Notes: generated from the letters alone by a model not told the origin. 64,000 bases of DNA from Pseudonocardia sp. ICBG1293 (GCF_020131355.1 NZ_JAHLEL010000014.1:186001-250000); one strand, 5' to 3'. Positions 42,395-52,137 are shown, numbered from the stretch's first letter. Program-made: numbers and translations.

Positions 42395-45304
42395 CTACTG
42401 CATACCCGCCGCGACCACGCCACGCCGGACCGCCCCGGAGGCCCGGTGGGCCGCCTTGCCGACCGCGCTCGACCGACCGGCGACCCCGGCGATCTGGTCG
42501 AGCAGGTCGAGGACCTGCCGTGTCCAGCGTACGAAGTCGCCCGCGGACAGCTCGTGTCCGTTCCGTTCGGCGGCCTCGAGCACCTGGGCCAGGGACTCCC
42601 CGCGCGCCCACCGGTGCATCGGCCAGGCGAAGGCCAGGTCGGGTGCCCGGGTGCGTTCGGCCTTGTGCCGGCGCTGGTCGGCGTCGAGCTCCTCCCACAG
42701 TCGCACGGTGCGCTCCAGCGCCTCGGACACCGGGCCCGGGGGCAGCCGCGGCATCGGCGCGTCGTCGCGGCGGGACTCGTAGACCAGCGCCGACACGACC
42801 GCGGCGAGCTCGTCGGGTTCCAGGCCGTCCCAGGCGCCGTGCCGCAGGCACTCGGCGGCGAGCAGGTCCGACTCGCCCCACAGCCGGGCCAGGATCCTGC
42901 CGTGCGCGGTGATCTCCTCCTCGCCGGGCGCGGTCTCCCCGGCCGGGACGAGGTAGCCGCGCTCGGCGAGCAGCGCCCGGATGCGGTCGAACGCCCGGGC
43001 CAGCGAGTGCGTCGTGGCCCGCACCTTCTGCCGCAGCGCCTCGGTCTCCCGCTCCAGGCGGGCGTACCGCTCGGCCCAGCGGGCGTGCGCCTCCCGGTCG
43101 TCGCAGCCGTGGCAGGGGTGCGCCCGCAGGGCGCGGCGCAACGTCGACAGCTCCGGGTCGTCCTGCACCCCGGGCCGGCGGCGGCGCCCGGCGACGCGCC
43201 CCTCGCCGAGCCGGGAGGCACGCAGCGACGACGCGAGGTCGCGGCGGACCTGCGGGGAGCGGTGCTCCACCCGCTTGGGCAGCCTGATCCGGCCCAGTAC
43301 CTCCACCGCGTCCGGGAAGTCCGCGGCCGACAGCCGCCCCGCCCACCTGTCCTCGGTGCACACCAGCGGCCGGACCTCGGCGTCACGGCCGCCGGCCGAC
43401 ACCGCCCCGACGCCCGGGTCGAGCACCACGGCGATGCCGGCGCGCTTGCCCGACGGCACCGCGATCACGTCGCCCGGGCGCAGCTCGCGCAGCGACTCCG
43501 AGGCCTCGTCGCGGGCGGCGGCGGTGTTCTGACGGCGCAGCGACTTCTCCCGGTCGGAGATGCGCCGGCGCAGGTCGGCGTACTCGGCGAAGTCGCCGAG
43601 GTGGCAGGTCATGGCCTCCCGGTAGCCCTCCAGCGCCTCGGCGTTGCGGTCGATCCGCCGCGCCAGCCCGACCACCGACCGGTCGGCCTGGAACTGGCCG
43701 AACGACCGTTCCAGCAGCTCGCGGGCCGCGTCGGTGCCCAGACGGCCGACCAGGTTGACCGACATGTTGTAGACCGGCCGGAACGAGCTGCGCAGCGGGT
43801 AGGTACGGGTGGAGGCGAGCCCGCCGACCTGCTCGGGATCCATCCCCGGGGTCCACAGCACGACGGCGTGCCCCTCGACGTCGATCCCGCGCCGCCCGGC
43901 CCGCCCGGTGAGCTGGGTGTACTCGCCGGGGGTCAGGTCGACGTGGGCCTCGCCGTTGTACTTGACCAGCCGCTCCAGCACGACGGTGCGGGCGGGCATG
44001 TTGATCCCCAGCGCCAGGGTCTCGGTGGCGAACACGCAGCGCACCAGGCCGGCGACGAACAGCTCCTCGACGGTCTCCTTGAACGCCGGCAGCAGGCCCG
44101 CGTGGTGGGCGGCGACACCGCGCTCCAGCGCCTCGCGCCACTCCCAGTACCCGAGCACGCCCAGATCGGCCTGCGGCAGGTCCCCGGTGTGCTTCTCGAC
44201 GATCCGGCGGATCTCGTCGACCTCCTCGGGCACGGTGAGCCGCACCCCGGCGCGCACGCACTGGCCGACCGCGGCGTCGCAACCGGCCCGGGAGAAGACG
44301 AAGGTGATCGCGGGCAGCAGGCCCTCGCGGTCGAGCCGGTCGATCACCTGGACCCGCGACGGCGGCCGGAAGCCTCCGCGGGAGGGACCGCCCCCGCCGC
44401 GCGGACCGCGCCCGACGACGGCCGTGGAGTCGGTCCGCCCGCCCCGGGAACGGCCCCGCTGCGGACCACCCCGGCCGCGCGGCCCGCGGTCGCCCGCCCG
44501 GTCCGCGCCTCGTGAGGTGGTGACGTCCCGCCGGGCCATCTCGCGGGTGTAGCGGACCAGCTCCGGGTCGACGACGACCTCGCCGGGCCCGCCGGGGGTG
44601 CTCCGCTCGCCGAACATGTCGAACAGCCGGTTGCCGACCATCATGTGCTGCCACAGCGGCACCGGGCGGTGCTCGTCGACCACGACGCGGGTGTCGCCGC
44701 GGACCTCGACCAGCCAGTCGCCGAACTCCTCGGCGTTGCTCACCGTGGCCGAGAGCCCGACCACCGCGACGTGCTCGGGCAGCTGGAGGATGACCTCCTC
44801 CCACACCGCGCCGCGGAACCGGTCGGCCAGGTAGTGGATCTCGTCCATCACCACGTAGCCGAGGTGGTCCAGCCGCCGGTTCGCCGCCTTGTCCGAGTCG
44901 GCGTAGATCATGTTGCGGAGCACCTCGGTGGTCATCACCACCACCTGGGCGTCACCGTTGACCGCGGTGTCGCCGGTGAGCAGACCGACCGTGTCGGCGC
45001 CGTAGCGGGCGACCAGGTCGGCGTACTTCTGGTTGGACAGCGCCTTGATCGGGGTGGTGTAGAAGCACTTGCGGCCCTCGGACAGGGCCAGGTGCACGGC
45101 GAACTCACCCGCGACGGTCTTGCCCGCGCCGGTGGGCGCGCACAGCAGGACGCCGTGGCCGTCCTCCAGCGCCTCGCACGCCTCGCGCTGGAACGGGTCC
45201 AGGTCGAAGGGCATCAGACCGGTGAACTCGGCCAGCCGCGGGTAGGCGGCACGGGCCTTCGCCGCCGCGTACGCGGCGGCCGGGTCGGCGGCGGAACCAT
45301 TCAC
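42395..45304 (-). CDS. helY: DEAD/DEAH-box helicase, HelY (Ski2/Mtr4-like)
   Basis: A 969-residue RNA helicase-like protein. Helicase motifs are complete: LLCAPTGAGKTVAGEF (motif I), YVVMDEIHYLADR (II), VGLSATVSNAEEF (III), QLTGRAGRRGID (VI), followed by the rRNA-processing arch and DSHCT C-terminal domain. Between the two RecA lobes, about residues 255-310, it carries an RGG-rich insert (RGPRGRGGPQRGRSRGG and GRGPRGGGGPSRGGF). Its position downstream of tatC with pafBC-tatAC is the usual actinobacterial order. Here a UMP-kinase homologue lies in between. Confidence 0.9.
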   Translation of the reverse strand: MNGSAADPAAAYAAAKARAAYPRLAEFTGLMPFDLDPFQREACEALEDGHGVLLCAPTGAGKTVAGEFAVHLALSEGRKCFYTTPIKALSNQKYADLVARYGADTVGLLTGDTAVNGDAQVVVMTTEVLRNMIYADSDKAANRRLDHLGYVVMDEIHYLADRFRGAVWEEVILQLPEHVAVVGLSATVSNAEEFGDWLVEVRGDTRVVVDEHRPVPLWQHMMVGNRLFDMFGERSTPGGPGEVVVDPELVRYTREMARRDVTTSRGADRAGDRGPRGRGGPQRGRSRGGRTDSTAVVGRGPRGGGGPSRGGFRPPSRVQVIDRLDREGLLPAITFVFSRAGCDAAVGQCVRAGVRLTVPEEVDEIRRIVEKHTGDLPQADLGVLGYWEWREALERGVAAHHAGLLPAFKETVEELFVAGLVRCVFATETLALGINMPARTVVLERLVKYNGEAHVDLTPGEYTQLTGRAGRRGIDVEGHAVVLWTPGMDPEQVGGLASTRTYPLRSSFRPVYNMSVNLVGRLGTDAARELLERSFGQFQADRSVVGLARRIDRNAEALEGYREAMTCHLGDFAEYADLRRRISDREKSLRRQNTAAARDEASESLRELRPGDVIAVPSGKRAGIAVVLDPGVGAVSAGGRDAEVRPLVCTEDRWAGRLSAADFPDAVEVLGRIRLPKRVEHRSPQVRRDLASSLRASRLGEGRVAGRRRRPGVQDDPELSTLRRALRAHPCHGCDDREAHARWAERYARLERETEALRQKVRATTHSLARAFDRIRALLAERGYLVPAGETAPGEEEITAHGRILARLWGESDLLAAECLRHGAWDGLEPDELAAVVSALVYESRRDDAPMPRLPPGPVSEALERTVRLWEELDADQRRHKAERTRAPDLAFAWPMHRWARGESLAQVLEAAERNGHELSAGDFVRWTRQVLDLLDQIAGVAGRSSAVGKAAHRASGAVRRGVVAAGMQ

Positions 45305-45376
45305 GACCCCAGGCTGTCACACGGCACCGACACGCTGCGCCGCCACAGGGTGAGCCGGACCACGTGTCCCGGCCGG

Positions 45377-46123
45377 CTACTCCGGGTGGGCGAACTCCGC
45401 CTCGACGATGTCCGGGTTGATCTCGGTGCCGTGGTGCTCGCCGCGGCAGATCGCGGCCATCAGGCCGTCCTTCTCGATGTCGAACACGTGCAGCGGCAGA
45501 CCGTGGTCGCGGGCCAGGATGAACGCGGTCTGGTCCATCACGGCCAGCCGTCGCGAGAGCACCTCGTCGTAGGGCAGGCGCTCGTAGCGCCGGGCGTCGG
45601 GGTTGGTGCGCGGGTCGGTGTCGTAGACGCCGTCGGTGCCGTGCTTGGCCACCAGCAGCGCGTCCGCGCCGATCTCCAGGGCGCGCTGCACGCTCGGGTA
45701 GTCGGTGGTGATGAACGGCTGACCGTTGCCACCGGAGAAGATGAGGATCGCGTCCTTCTCCAGGTGCCGCTTGGCGCGCAGCCGCAGGAACGGCTCGGCG
45801 ACGGCGTTGATCGGGATCGCCGTCATGACGCGGACGTTCTCCTCACCGCCCGCGGAGAGCTTGCCGCGCAGCAGGAGACCGTTGATCACGGTGCCGAGCA
45901 TGCCGATGTTGTCGGCCTCGACGCGGTCGATCCCCCAGGTCTCGGAGCGGTTCCCGCGGAACACGTTCCCGCCGCCGACGACGACCGCGACCTGCACCCC
46001 CAGCGCACGCATCTGCCGGATCTGGTCGGCGAGGTGGGACAGGGCCTGCGCGGAGAACCCGAAGCCGTCGGCACCGGCCATCGCCTGTCCGCTGAGCTTG
46101 ATGACCACCCGGTTGTACTTCAT
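45377..46123 (-). CDS. UMP kinase-family protein (second-type PyrH homologue)
   Basis: A 248-residue amino-acid-kinase-fold protein. Seen: VVIKLSGQAMAGADGFGFS, VAVVVGGGNVFRGNRSETWG, NIGMLGTVINGLLLRGKL, AEPFLRLRAKRHLEKDAILI, GGNGQPFITTDYPSVQRALE and VAKHGTDGVYDTDPRTNP. These match uridylate kinase, which phosphorylates UMP. It lies between tatC and helY and not beside rpsB-tsf-frr, so it is probably an additional paralogue. Start ATG 46123 is preferred to an upstream in-frame ATG at 46171. Confidence 0.85.
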   Translation of the reverse strand: MKYNRVVIKLSGQAMAGADGFGFSAQALSHLADQIRQMRALGVQVAVVVGGGNVFRGNRSETWGIDRVEADNIGMLGTVINGLLLRGKLSAGGEENVRVMTAIPINAVAEPFLRLRAKRHLEKDAILIFSGGNGQPFITTDYPSVQRALEIGADALLVAKHGTDGVYDTDPRTNPDARRYERLPYDEVLSRRLAVMDQTAFILARDHGLPLHVFDIEKDGLMAAICRGEHHGTEINPDIVEAEFAHPE

Positions 46124-46225
46124 CTGTCCCGACCCGCTCCTCAGTGCCGCCCGACCCGATCCGGGGGGCAAGCCTACGGAGCCGTGCCGGACGGGGCCGC
46201 GGGGGGATCCGCGGCACCGCCCCGG

Positions 46226-47284
46226 TCAGGTGATGTCGTCGTAGCGGGGCGGCCCGGGGACGGTCCCGTTCGTCCCGGCACCCCCGGTGCGGCCGTTCCC
46301 CGCACCCGCGGTGCCGCCGTCCGGGGCAACGACGGGTGCCCGGGTGGTCGACACCGGCGCGGCGGGTTCGATCCGGGACGGTTCGATCCGGGACGGCCCC
46401 TCGATCGGCGACGGCGTGGTGTCCAGCGGCGAGGGCTCGTCCGGGTCCAGGGAGTCCCAGCCCTCGGCGGCACGGCGGCGGGCGCGGCGCCGGTCGGTGA
46501 TCCGGCAGACCTGGATCGCGCCCTCGAACAGCAGCGTCAGCGCGAACGCCAGCGCCAGCATCGAGATCGGGTCCTGCCCGGGGGTGGCGATCGCGGCGAA
46601 GCAGAACAGTCCGAAGATCAGCCCGCGCCGGGACCGGCGGAGCAGGTCGTAGGACACGACGCCGGCCGCGTTGAGCGCGACGACCAGCAGCGGGATCAGG
46701 AAGCTGACCCCGAAGATCACGATCAGGTTGACGACCAGGGAGAAGTAGGACGTGCCGGTCAGGGCCGTCGTCTGGATCTCGCTACCGATGGTGAGCAGGA
46801 AGCCGAGCGCCTGCGGGATGATCAGGTAGGCGAGCACCGCGCCGGCGACGAACAGCACCGCGGCCACCGAGACGAAGCCGAGCGCGTAGCGGCGCTCCTT
46901 GCGCAGCAGCCCCGGGGTGATGAAGCCCCACAGCTGGTACAGCCAGATCGGGCAGGCCAGGATGACCCCGGCCGTCGCCCCGACCTTCAGGCGCAGCATG
47001 AACTGGTCGAACGGGGTGGTGCCGAGCAGCGTGCAGGCGTTGGGGTCGGCCGTCAGCGACGCCCGCGCCGAGGGCGGCAGCGAGCAGTACGGCTCCTTGA
47101 GCAGCTCACCCAGGCTGGGGAAGCCGAAGAACGAGACCTCGAACCAGATGTAGCCGAACACCGTCGTCACCACGATCGCGGCGAGCGAGATACCGAGCCG
47201 GTTGCGCAGCTCGTAGAGGTGTTCGATCAGGGTCATGGTCCCGTCGGGGTTGAGCCTGCGCTTCCGACGGAACGGTGCCTTCAC
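46226..47284 (-). CDS. tatC: Twin-arginine translocase subunit TatC
   Basis: A 352-residue integral membrane protein, the Tat-signal receptor. Seen: [60 protein letters not shown], six membrane helices, and a C-terminal cytoplasmic tail of about 95 residues rich in Pro, Ser and Gly that includes a RIEPSRIEP repeat. The tail is longer than in E. coli but such tails are usual in actinobacteria. Follows tatA with 13 nt between. Confidence 0.95.
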   Translation of the reverse strand: MKAPFRRKRRLNPDGTMTLIEHLYELRNRLGISLAAIVVTTVFGYIWFEVSFFGFPSLGELLKEPYCSLPPSARASLTADPNACTLLGTTPFDQFMLRLKVGATAGVILACPIWLYQLWGFITPGLLRKERRYALGFVSVAAVLFVAGAVLAYLIIPQALGFLLTIGSEIQTTALTGTSYFSLVVNLIVIFGVSFLIPLLVVALNAAGVVSYDLLRRSRRGLIFGLFCFAAIATPGQDPISMLALAFALTLLFEGAIQVCRITDRRRARRRAAEGWDSLDPDEPSPLDTTPSPIEGPSRIEPSRIEPAAPVSTTRAPVVAPDGGTAGAGNGRTGGAGTNGTVPGPPRYDDIT

Positions 47285-47297
47285 GGTAGGAGGTGTC

Positions 47298-47585
47298 TCA
47301 GGCGGTCGGACCGGCGGGCCGGTCGGTGGCCTGCGACGGCGGCTGCGCCGACGCCTGCGGGGCGGAACCCTGCTGCGGCGCCGGGGCCGCGGACGGCAGC
47401 TCCTGGGCCGGCTTGGGCTCCTCGGCCTGCCGGTTGCGGGCGTCGTCGTCCTTGAGGCCCTTCATCTCGCCCTTGAACACGCGGGCGGACTGACCGACCG
47501 ACCGCGCCATCTCGGGCATCTTCTTCGCGCCGAACAGCAGTAGCAGGACGGCGATGATGATCAGCCACTCGTAGCCACCGGGCAT
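47298..47585 (-). CDS. tatA: Twin-arginine translocase subunit TatA
   Basis: A 95-residue protein forming the Tat pore. One N-terminal membrane helix ([20 protein letters not shown]), the amphipathic helix [18 protein letters not shown], then a disordered Pro/Gln/Ala tail. The start ATG 47585 has AGGTGG 7 nt upstream; the longer upstream frame is not family-like. Same strand and close to tatC and pafC. The 160-bp gap to pafC includes a C9 run at 47715-47723. Confidence 0.93.
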   Translation of the reverse strand: MPGGYEWLIIIAVLLLLFGAKKMPEMARSVGQSARVFKGEMKGLKDDDARNRQAEEPKPAQELPSAAPAPQQGSAPQASAQPPSQATDRPAGPTA

Positions 47586-47744
47586 TGGGGTCCACCTCGC
47601 GTCGATCGGGCCGGGTCGCCACCGAGTGTAGACACGGACGTTCCGGGCCCCCGCGCCCCGGGAGGTGGCTCCGGTCACCGCCCGTTCACCCGCTCGACGT
47701 GACCCGGTCGCATTCCCCCCCCCGGCCGGACCGGTGCCCGCTGC

Positions 47745-48779
47745 TCAGGGTGACGGGGCGTCGGCGATCCGCAGTGCCTCGCGGGCCCGCGCGCGCACGG
47801 CTGCCGCGAGTGCCGGCGGCTCGACGATCCGCGCCGCGCCGCCGAGCCCGAGCACGAGGCGGACCAGCCAGTCGTCGTCGGCGAAGCGGAGCAGCACCCG
47901 GAGCCGGTCGTCGCTGCTCGCCGGGGCGGGTGCCGGATCCGGCGCGCCGGGCGGCGGGTCACCCTCCACCGGTGCGCCGGCACCGGTGCGCACCTCGTCG
48001 ACCGGGTAGTACTCGGCGACCCAGTGCGCCTCCGGGTCGAGCTCCAGCACCGCGTACCGGTGCTCGGCGCGCGGGCTGAACAGTCCGTGCGAGACGTCCA
48101 CCGGCCGCGCCTCCGGGTGCGCGCGGGCCGGCTCGTCGAGCTCCTCGGCCTGCTCCACCCGGTCCAGCCGGAACATCCGCACGTCCTCGGCGCGGCGGCA
48201 CCACGCCTCGAGGTAGCCGCGCCCGCCGCTGACCACCAGCCGCATCGGGTCGACGTCGCGGCGGGACACCGCGTCGCGGCCCGCGGTGAAGTAGACGATG
48301 CGCAGCGCGCGACCGCGGTCCAGTGCCCGGCGCACGACGGCGGTGGTGTCGCGCTCGCCGATCCCCGACTCGACGGTGACCAGCCCGCCCGGGCCCGCGG
48401 CCTCCCCCACCGCGGCCTCGACCTTGGCGATGGCCCGCCCGACCGCGTCGGAGTCGACCACCCCCGCGGTCTGGTGCAGCATCCGCAGCGCCACCAGCAG
48501 CGCGGTCGCCTCGGTGGTGGTCAGGCGCAGCGGCCGGGTCAGCCCGGCGTCGAAGACGACGTCGACGGTGTCCCCGGCGAAGGACAGGTCGACCAGGTCA
48601 CCGGGGCCGTAGCCGGGCAGCCCGCACATCCACAGCAGCTCCAGGTCCTTGCGCAGCTGCCGCTTGTCGACGCCGAAGTCCGCGGCGGCCTCGGCGACCG
48701 GCACCCCCGGGTGGGCCCGCAGGTAGGGCACCAGCGAGAGCAGCCGGGGCAGGCGCTGCGCCACGCCCTGGCGGCTCAC
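47745..48779 (-). CDS. pafC: WYL-domain regulator PafC
   Basis: A 344-residue transcription factor. An N-terminal winged helix (residues 1-60, LRAHPGVPVAEAAADFGVD), the WYL domain in the middle (ALRIVYFTAGRDAVSRRDVD, RGYLEAWCRRAEDVRMFRLD) and a C-terminal WCX domain. PafB and PafC act together as the main activator of the RecA/LexA-independent DNA-damage response in mycobacteria. The GTG start overlaps the pafB stop (GTGA), so the two are made together. Confidence 0.92.
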   Translation of the reverse strand: MSRQGVAQRLPRLLSLVPYLRAHPGVPVAEAAADFGVDKRQLRKDLELLWMCGLPGYGPGDLVDLSFAGDTVDVVFDAGLTRPLRLTTTEATALLVALRMLHQTAGVVDSDAVGRAIAKVEAAVGEAAGPGGLVTVESGIGERDTTAVVRRALDRGRALRIVYFTAGRDAVSRRDVDPMRLVVSGGRGYLEAWCRRAEDVRMFRLDRVEQAEELDEPARAHPEARPVDVSHGLFSPRAEHRYAVLELDPEAHWVAEYYPVDEVRTGAGAPVEGDPPPGAPDPAPAPASSDDRLRVLLRFADDDWLVRLVLGLGGAARIVEPPALAAAVRARAREALRIADAPSP

Positions 48780-49777
48780 GTGCGGGCCCCCGGGGCGTCC
48801 GCACCGAGCGCGGCCTCCCAGAGCTCACGGACGGCGCCCGCCAGCTCCGGCGGGTCGAGGACGGCGACGTCCGGGCCGTGCCCGGCGAGCCACCGCGCGA
48901 CGGTGCCCCGGTCGCGCAGGTCCAGCTCGATCTCCACGCCGGGCCGCCCGGCGTGCTCGCGCGGCCCGCGCTCGCGGCCGGTCCGGCGCAGCCCAGCCGC
49001 GCGGCCCGCCGCGACCCAGACCCGCGCGGTGCCCGAGACCGGCTGCGGGCCGGCCGAGGCGCGCACCAGCCCGCGCAGGTCGACGCCATCGGGCACGGTG
49101 ACCGCACCCTCCGGCCCGACGGCGCGGACCGGGCCGTCGACGCGGGAGAGCCGGAAGCAGCGCACGTCGTCGCGGTCGCGGTCGTGGCCGACCAGGTACC
49201 AGCGGCCCCGGAACGACACCACCCCCCAGGGCCCGACGGTGCGCCGGACCCGCTCCCCGGTGGGGCCGCCGCGGCGGTGGTCGAAGGTGACGACCCGGCC
49301 GGTGCGCACCGCGCCCAGCAGCGGGGCGAGGGCCGGCTCGCCCGCGGCTGCGCCGGGCCGGATGGCCGCGGCCGGGGTCTCGGCGACCTCGACGCCGGCC
49401 GCGCGCAGCTTCACCAGCGCGCCGTGCGCGGCCCCGGCGAGCTCCGGGGAGTCCCACAGGTTTCCGGCCAGTGCCACCACCGTGGCCTCGTCCGGGTCGA
49501 GGTGGATCTCCCCGAGCTCGTAGTCGGCCCGCGCGATCCGGTAGCCCTCCACGGTGTCGAACACCGAGTTGTGCCCGGTCTCCAGGGGCACGCCCAGCTC
49601 GCGCAGCTCGGCCTTGTCCCGTTCGAACATCCGGAAGAACGCCTCGTCACCCGCGCCGTCGGCGTAGCCGGGGACGATGGACCGGATGCGGTCCGCGGAC
49701 AGGTACTGGCGCGGCGACATCAGGCAGAGCACCAGGTTGACCAGTCGCTCGGCGCGGGCGGAGGACACGACGGGCAT
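48776..49777 (-). CDS. pafB: WYL-domain regulator PafB
   Basis: A 333-residue partner of PafC. Seen: the winged-helix start RLVNLVLCLMSPRQYLSADR, FFRMFERDKAELRELGVPLE, the WYL core VVTFDHRRGGPTGERVRR with GRWYLVGHDRDRDDVRCFRL, and a WCX C-terminal domain. The usual place of pafB is directly after pafA; here an insertion of about 3.3 kb separates them. A GTG three codons inside (49768) is an alternative start. Confidence 0.92.
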   Translation of the reverse strand: MPVVSSARAERLVNLVLCLMSPRQYLSADRIRSIVPGYADGAGDEAFFRMFERDKAELRELGVPLETGHNSVFDTVEGYRIARADYELGEIHLDPDEATVVALAGNLWDSPELAGAAHGALVKLRAAGVEVAETPAAAIRPGAAAGEPALAPLLGAVRTGRVVTFDHRRGGPTGERVRRTVGPWGVVSFRGRWYLVGHDRDRDDVRCFRLSRVDGPVRAVGPEGAVTVPDGVDLRGLVRASAGPQPVSGTARVWVAAGRAAGLRRTGRERGPREHAGRPGVEIELDLRDRGTVARWLAGHGPDVAVLDPPELAGAVRELWEAALGADAPGART

Positions 49778-49942
49778 CGTAGCCAGGCCGGGGACGACGG
49801 ATCGGGCGCCCCGGACGCGCGGGCACCGTCCACCGCGTCGCGGTGTCTCATCCTGCGACAGGGCCGTTGACGCACGGGCGCCCACGGCAAAGGCTCGGTC
49901 CCGGTGCGGCGCCGCGGCCGCACCCGCACGTGGAGGTGGCGC

Positions 49943-50182
49943 ATGTCCGGTGAGCAGGAGACGTTCAACCCCTGGACCGTGGTGAACCTGGTGTTCCACC
50001 ACCTGGCCGACCAGGGCCTGCACCCCGTCCTCGGGGAGACCGGGGACCCCGCGGCCGCGGCGACCGGGCTGCTGCGGTCGATGGGGATCGCCCCGGCGCC
50101 GGAGAAGGCGGGCCCGGCGGACCCGGAGGTGCAGGACGAGCTGGCCGAGCTGCGCCGCCGGATCATGCCCGGGATCGAGTGA
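49943..50182 (+). CDS. Small hypothetical protein next to pafB
   Basis: A 79-residue soluble acidic protein starting MSGEQETFNPWTVVNLVFHH, followed by HLADQGLHPVLGETGDPA and an end helix VQDELAELRRRIMPGIE. No known domain recognised. The start ATG 49943 has GGAGGTGG 4 nt upstream. It is divergent from pafB across 165 bp and read toward the first glutaminase gene. The compact, codon-typical frame suggests a true gene. Confidence 0.65.
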   Translation: MSGEQETFNPWTVVNLVFHHLADQGLHPVLGETGDPAAAATGLLRSMGIAPAPEKAGPADPEVQDELAELRRRIMPGIE

Positions 50183-50246
50183 CCGGGCACGGGTGATCTA
50201 GTTTGCGCTCCGCACCGGACGGACCGGTCCGCGGGGAGGGGCGCCG

Positions 50247-51297
50247 ATGGAGCAGCAGACCGAGCGCGCGATCGTGCAGCGGCAGCTCGAGGAGCTGCAC
50301 CACGCGGTCGGCGGCCCCGGTGGGGTGCCCGACGGGCGGGTCGTCGCCTACTACCCGCCGTCGATGGCCGGGCGCGCGCAGCTGTTCGGGCTCGCCGCCA
50401 CCGACATCGAGGGCACCCAGTGGCAGGTCGGCGACGCCGAGGTCCGGTTCCCGCTGCACTCGATCTCCAAGGTCTTCACCTACGGCCTGGCGCTGGAGGA
50501 CAACGGCCGTGAGGAGGTCCTGCTGCGGGTCGGCGTCGAGCCGTCCGGGGACCCGTTCAACTCCATCAGCTTCGACGAGGTCAACCACCGCCCGTTCAAC
50601 CCGATGATCAACGCGGGGGCGCTGGTCGCGGTGAACCTGGTGCACGGGTCGACCCGGGAGGAGAAGGTCGAGCGGCTGCTGACCCGGCTGCGGATCTACG
50701 CGGGCAACCCCGACCTGGCCGTCGACGAGGACGTCCTCGCCGAGCAGCTGGTGTCCAACGACCGCAACGTCGCGTTGTCGTACCTGATGCGCAGCCTGGG
50801 GATGCTGCACGGCAACATCGAGGACAAACCTGGCCGCCTGCTCGGTGACGGTCACCGCGACCGAGCTGTCGACGATGGCGGCTACCCTGGCGCGGGGCGG
50901 GGCGAACCCGTTCACCGGGGTGCCTGCGCTGCCGCGCACCTACACCCGTGACGTGCTCAGCGTGATGAGCATGTGCGGCATGTACGACGCGGCCGGGCAG
51001 TGGGCCTACGAGGTCGGGATCCCGGCGAAGTCGAGCGTGTCCGGGGCGATCCTCGCGGCGATCCCGGACGCGATCGGGGTCGGCGTCTACTCCCCCGGGC
51101 TGGACCGGCACAGCAGCTCGGTGCGCGGGGTCGCCGTGTGCCGGGAGCTGTCCGACCGGTTCGGGCTGCACGTGTTCGCCGACCCGTCGGAGTCGCGGCT
51201 GGGCCGGATCGTGCGTCCGGGCCGGCGGGAGGAGAGCACCGAGATGTACCCCTTCGGCGACGGCTGGCTGCCCGACGGGATCGGCGAGGCGCCCTGA
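50247..51297 (+). pseudogene. Glutaminase gene disrupted by an 11-nt deletion
   Basis: Closely related to the intact glutaminase at 52138. It has the serine-dependent glutaminase features FPLHSISKVFTYGLALEDNG (Ser-x-x-Lys), EPSGDPFNSI, RPFNPMINAGALVAVNLV, LVSNDRNVALSYLMRSLGML. At 50826 the sequence GAGGAC-A joins AACCTGGCC where the copy has DDTLYVYLAAC; 11 nt are missing, shifting the frame. The rest of the enzyme follows in the next frame (VTATELSTMAATLARGGANP, DVLSVMSMCGMYDAAGQWAY) with a C-terminal extension of about 35 residues. The lost segment includes conserved tyrosines. Not a homopolymer, so a genuine mutation is likely. Confidence 0.8.
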
Positions 51298-51370
51298 CCG
51301 GGGCCCGGACCGCCGCTCCGGCGGACGGAAACCGGGTGCCGCGGGTCCGGGGCACGGTCATGCTGCGGGG

Positions 51371-52078
51371 GTGTCGACCTACCGCCGTCCGGTCGTCGTG
51401 ACCGGGCCGTTCCGCGACGCCGGCGGCGCCGTCATCCCCTACGGCGACCGGTGGGGCCCCGACGGACCGCCCGGGGACAGCTACTCGGTGGTGACCCACC
51501 CGGAGCGGTTCCGGTCGCTGCACGCCGTCGCCGACGCGCTGGTCGCGGACCTGGTGGCACGGTTCGACCTCGAGGTCTCCGAGGTCTCCGCGATCTCCGA
51601 GATATCCGCGATATCCGAGATATCCGCGATATCCGGGGCCTCGGGCCCCACCGGCGACACCGGCGACACCGCGGAGCTCCGGCCCGACACCGTCCTGCGG
51701 ACGACGTCGCTGCGGCCGCGGGACCCGGCGGCCGCCGCGCTGAGCGTGCGGTGGACGGCGTGTCCCGGGCTCGTCGTCGCCGCCGGGTCGTGGTGGCGGT
51801 CGTCCCTGCCCGGGTGCGGCTGCGACGCCTGCGACGACGACGTCGAGCAGCTCGCGGACGGACTGGAGTGGACCGTGGGGGCGATCACCGCGGGGGCCTT
51901 CCGGGAGTGGCGGGGTCGCCGTGCCGACCGCGTGTGGCACGGGCACGCCCTCGGCCCGTACGCGGGCGGGTCGTCCTCCGGCGAGTCGTGGGCCGCGACG
52001 GAGGACGAGCAGGACATCGGCGCGGCAGGCCCGTCCGACCGTCGGTGGGCCCCCTGGCCCACACGACGCGACAGCTGA
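51371..52078 (+). CDS. DUF6226-like protein with a 9-bp tandem repeat tract
   Basis: A 235-residue protein. The opening YRRPVVVTGPFRDAGGAVIP, YGDRWGPDGPPGDSYSVVTH and the cysteine cluster LPGCGCDACDDDVEQLADG match what I recall of DUF6226; treat that name as tentative. Between the two blocks lie seven 9-bp repeats (51572-51634) coding EVS, EVS, AIS, EIS, AIS, EIS, AIS. Function unknown. It sits between the two glutaminase genes on the same strand. Start GTG 51371. Confidence 0.65.
   Translation: MSTYRRPVVVTGPFRDAGGAVIPYGDRWGPDGPPGDSYSVVTHPERFRSLHAVADALVADLVARFDLEVSEVSAISEISAISEISAISGASGPTGDTGDTAELRPDTVLRTTSLRPRDPAAAALSVRWTACPGLVVAAGSWWRSSLPGCGCDACDDDVEQLADGLEWTVGAITAGAFREWRGRRADRVWHGHALGPYAGGSSSGESWAATEDEQDIGAAGPSDRRWAPWPTRRDS
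51572..51634. repeat. Seven tandem 9-bp repeats inside a coding region
   Basis: The units GAGGTCTCC (two), GCGATCTCC, GAGATATCC, GCGATATCC, GAGATATCC, GCGATATCC run without gaps. Each codes a three-residue unit x-[V/I]-S, so copy-number change would keep the frame. The last four units are AT-richer than their surroundings. Confidence 0.9.
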
Positions 52079-52137
52079 GCCGACGCCCGTCGCCGTCGGT
52101 ACGGTGCGGCCGGACACCCCCGACGAAAGGGACACCG

